Assembly: GCA_016184445.1 (NCBI GenBank)
Contig: JACPCT010000184.1
Coordinates: 1 to 7,130 of the forward strand
Length of the DNA stretch: 7,130 nucleotides
Source of the DNA: Candidatus Tectimicrobiota bacterium
Lineage (GTDB): Bacteria > UBA8248
Direction of reading: 5' to 3'
Position 1 is the stretch's first letter. Each line of letters opens with the position of its first letter. Below the pieces are notes generated by a model. It saw only the letters and a list, made by a program, of their open reading frames with translations, was not told the origin of the DNA and ran no database searches. Positions 5,429 through 7,130 of this stretch are shown here, piece by piece. The translations under genes were made by a program, and so were the position numbers.

Positions 5429-6775
5429 GTGAACGACGCCCCGCAGGACCGGGACAAGGAATTCGTCCTCAACCAGGCGCGCGAGCTGGACGTGCGCTTC
5501 ATCCGCATGTGGTTCACCGACATCCTGGGCTTCCTCAAGAGCTTCGCCATCACCATCGAGGAGCTCGAGACGGCCCTCTACGAGGGCCACCTCTTCGACG
5601 GCTCCGCCATCGAGGGCTTCGCCCGGATCGAGGAGAGCGACATGTTCGCCGTCCCCGACCCCACCACCTTCTGCGTCCTCCCCTGGCGGCCCCGGGACGG
5701 GGGCGGCGTGGCCCGGATGTTCTGCGGCATCAACCAGCCCGACGGCTCTCCCTACCCGGGCGACCCGCGCCACGTCCTGCGCCGCACCCTGGAGGCGGCC
5801 GCCGCCAAGGGCTACACCTTCTACGTGGGGCTCGAGTTCGAGCACTACTACTTCCAGACGGCCGAGGCGCCCCTCAAGAAGCTCGACCGGGGCACCTACT
5901 TCGACCTCACCCCCCTCGACGTGGCCAGCGACATGCGCCGCGACACCGTCCTCACCCTCGAGGCCATGGGCATCGGCGTCGAGTACAGCCACCACGAGGT
6001 GGGCCCCAGCCAGCACGAGATCGACCTCCGCTACGGGGACGCCCTCACCATGGCCGACAACGCCATGACCTACCGCCTCGTGGTGAAGGAGGTGGCCATG
6101 CGCCACGGCGTCTACGCCACCTTCATGCCCAAGCCCCTGCCCGACGCCAACGGGAGCGGCATGCACACCCACCTCTCCCTCTTCCAGGGGCGGGAGAACC
6201 TCTTCCACGACCCCAAGGCGGCGGACGGGCTCTCGAAGGAATGCCTCTCCTTCATCGCCGGTCTCCTGCGGCACGTCCCCGAGACCACCCTCGTCCTCAA
6301 CCAGTGGGTGAACAGCTACAAGCGCCTCGTGCCCGGCTACGAGGCCCCCGTCTACCTCTCCTGGGCCCACAAGAACAGGAGCGACCTCATCCGCATCCCC
6401 ACCAACCGCAAGGGGCGCACCCAGGACACCCGGCTCGAGCTGCGCTCGCCCGACCCCGCCTGCAACCCCTACCTGGTCTTCGCTTGCATCCTCGCGGCCG
6501 GCATGGAGGGGATCGAGAAGGGCTACCCGGCGGTGCCGCCGGTGGAGGAGAACGTCTTCAAGCTCACCCCCGCCGAGCGCGGGCGGCGGGGCATCCAGGC
6601 CCTGCCCGGTGACCTGAACGAGGCCATCAAGCTGGCGGAGGGGAGCGATCTGCTGCGCCGCGTCTTCGGCGAGCCGCTCTTCGGAAAATTCATCGAGAAC
6701 AAGAAGCTTGAGTGGGAGCGCTACCGCTCCCACGTCACCGACTACGAGCTCACGAGCTACTTGCCGCTGCTCTGA
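5429..6775 (+). CDS. glnA: Glutamine synthetase, type I-alpha
   Basis: This enzyme condenses glutamate and ammonia to glutamine with ATP. The 448-aa length matches the shorter alpha class (about 444 aa in Bacillus) rather than the longer beta class of about 470 aa. The beta-grasp domain covers about 10-105 and the catalytic domain about 110-448. Visible active-site elements are E136/E138 (GLEFEHYYF, usually GPEPEF), E190 and E197 (SHHEVGPSQHEID), H246 (NGSGMH), R299 and the flap E305 (NSYKRLVPGYEAP), and E337/R339 (RLELRSPDP). R66 in GFARIEESDM matches the Arg linked to feedback control in the Bacillus enzyme. The segment equivalent to the adenylylation loop reads NVFKLTPAE, with F377 in place of Tyr, so GlnE-type control is unlikely. 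GTG 5429 is chosen because GGAGA (5419-5423) lies five bases upstream. An upstream GTG at 5414 has no ribosome site. The gap to amtB is 136 bases without a clear promoter. Confidence 0.95.
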   Translation: MNDAPQDRDKEFVLNQARELDVRFIRMWFTDILGFLKSFAITIEELETALYEGHLFDGSAIEGFARIEESDMFAVPDPTTFCVLPWRPRDGGGVARMFCGINQPDGSPYPGDPRHVLRRTLEAAAAKGYTFYVGLEFEHYYFQTAEAPLKKLDRGTYFDLTPLDVASDMRRDTVLTLEAMGIGVEYSHHEVGPSQHEIDLRYGDALTMADNAMTYRLVVKEVAMRHGVYATFMPKPLPDANGSGMHTHLSLFQGRENLFHDPKAADGLSKECLSFIAGLLRHVPETTLVLNQWVNSYKRLVPGYEAPVYLSWAHKNRSDLIRIPTNRKGRTQDTRLELRSPDPACNPYLVFACILAAGMEGIEKGYPAVPPVEENVFKLTPAERGRRGIQALPGDLNEAIKLAEGSDLLRRVFGEPLFGKFIENKKLEWERYRSHVTDYELTSYLPLL

Positions 6776-6789
6776 GCCTCTCCCGGCTC
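6774..6789. terminator. Weak hairpin between convergent glnA and phosphofructokinase genes
   Basis: GAGCC (6774-6778, overlapping the glnA stop) pairs with GGCTC (6785-6789) across a six-base loop. It lies in the 18-base gap between two convergent genes and could help end both transcripts. It is short and has no T-tract on either side, so it may be incidental. Confidence 0.2.
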
Positions 6790-6793
6790 CCCC

Positions 6794-7130
6794 CTACCCG
6801 AAGAAGAGCTCCGCCACTTGGTAGAAGTCCCCGCGCAGCTCGTTTACCACCCCGCTCACCTCGCTCAGGGGGATGGTCACGATGTCGAGCCCCCGCAGGG
6901 CCACCATCACCCCCCAGACGCCCTTGTGGGCGAGCTCGGCGGCTCGGACCCCCAGCCGCGTGGCCAGCACCCGGTCGAAGGGCACGGGGGAGCCCCCCCG
7001 CTGGATGTGGCCGAGGATGACGGCCCGGGTTTCCTTGCCCAGGCGCTTGTGGATCTCCTGGGCGAGCCACTCCCCGACGCCCCCGAGCTGGACGTGGCCG
7101 AACTCGTCCACCTCCTTGCTGCGGGTGATG
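6794..7130 (-). CDS. pfkA: 6-phosphofructokinase, C-terminal part (cut by the window edge)
   Basis: This is the last 112 or so residues of a glycolytic phosphofructokinase, which phosphorylates fructose 6-phosphate. The frame is open to the right edge with no stop, and reads ITRSKEVDEFGHVQLGG at its visible start, so the N-terminal ATP- or PPi-binding part lies beyond 7130. The diagnostic substrate-binding motif GHIQRGGSP is followed by FDRVLATRLG, as in bacterial PfkA-type enzymes. MVALRGLDIVTIPL and a terminal FFG are also family-like. The DEFGHVxLGGVG stretch resembles the group III enzymes, which include ATP- and PPi-dependent members. The donor cannot be decided because the glycine-rich active-site segment is missing. 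The TAG stop is at 6796-6794, convergent with glnA. Confidence 0.9.
   Translation of the reverse strand, partial: ITRSKEVDEFGHVQLGGVGEWLAQEIHKRLGKETRAVILGHIQRGGSPVPFDRVLATRLGVRAAELAHKGVWGVMVALRGLDIVTIPLSEVSGVVNELRGDFYQVAELFFG

Noticed and set aside
4162..5556. Minus-strand frame across amtB and the amtB-glnA gap
   Set aside because: Composition is rich in Gly, His, Asp, Arg and Pro with no domain, and it lies over a certain Amt protein.
5384..6733. Minus-strand frame opposite glnA
   Set aside because: It is a shadow of the glutamine synthetase reading frame, with repetitive Val/Gly/Glu/Leu content.
6712..7020. Forward frame overlapping the glnA end and the phosphofructokinase gene
   Set aside because: Arg/Pro/Ser-rich low-complexity product opposite a recognisable phosphofructokinase.

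Overview
The window is a very GC-rich bacterial fragment with tightly packed genes, short gaps and almost exclusively G/C third codon positions. The taxon cannot be fixed from the sequence. High GC, a CoxS/CoxD/CoxE-type gene set, a GSI-alpha glutamine synthetase and a GlnR-like regulator would fit a GC-rich environmental lineage (for example Methylomirabilota/Rokubacteria, Tectomicrobia, Chloroflexota or a relative). This is inference. The GSI-alpha form argues mildly against a typical actinobacterium.

Region 1 (about 1-2837, + strand) is a molybdenum-hydroxylase block of three genes. A two-[2Fe-2S] small subunit (CoxS-like) is followed, with a 4-base GTGA overlap, by a MoxR/CoxD-type AAA+ ATPase, and 19 bases later by a CoxE-type VWA protein. 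In known cox clusters CoxD and CoxE mature the active site of the catalytic subunit. The large and FAD-binding subunits are not in the window and may lie upstream.

Region 2 (about 2838-6775, + strand) looks like a self-contained nitrogen-assimilation module. A winged-helix regulator of OmpR architecture with an abnormal, shortened receiver resembles actinobacterial GlnR. It is followed by a 283-base intergenic region, then an Amt ammonium channel and an alpha-type glutamine synthetase. The intergenic region holds a 13-bp inverted repeat that could close a 113-nt RNA fold. It also holds four 5-bp elements spaced exactly 11 bp apart (TTAAC-n6-GAAAC-n6-GTAAT-n6-GAAAC) that match the published GlnR-box layout. 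The regulator, its likely operator and both target genes are therefore adjacent. No glnK (PII) gene is present, and the glutamine synthetase has Phe where adenylylated enzymes have Tyr.

Region 3 (6776-7130) holds the C-terminal part of a 6-phosphofructokinase on the minus strand, converging on glnA with an 18-base gap and running off the right edge.

The main point of interest is the regulator-box-amtB-glnA module. The intergenic inverted repeat and the palindrome between amtB and glnA are also unexplained.
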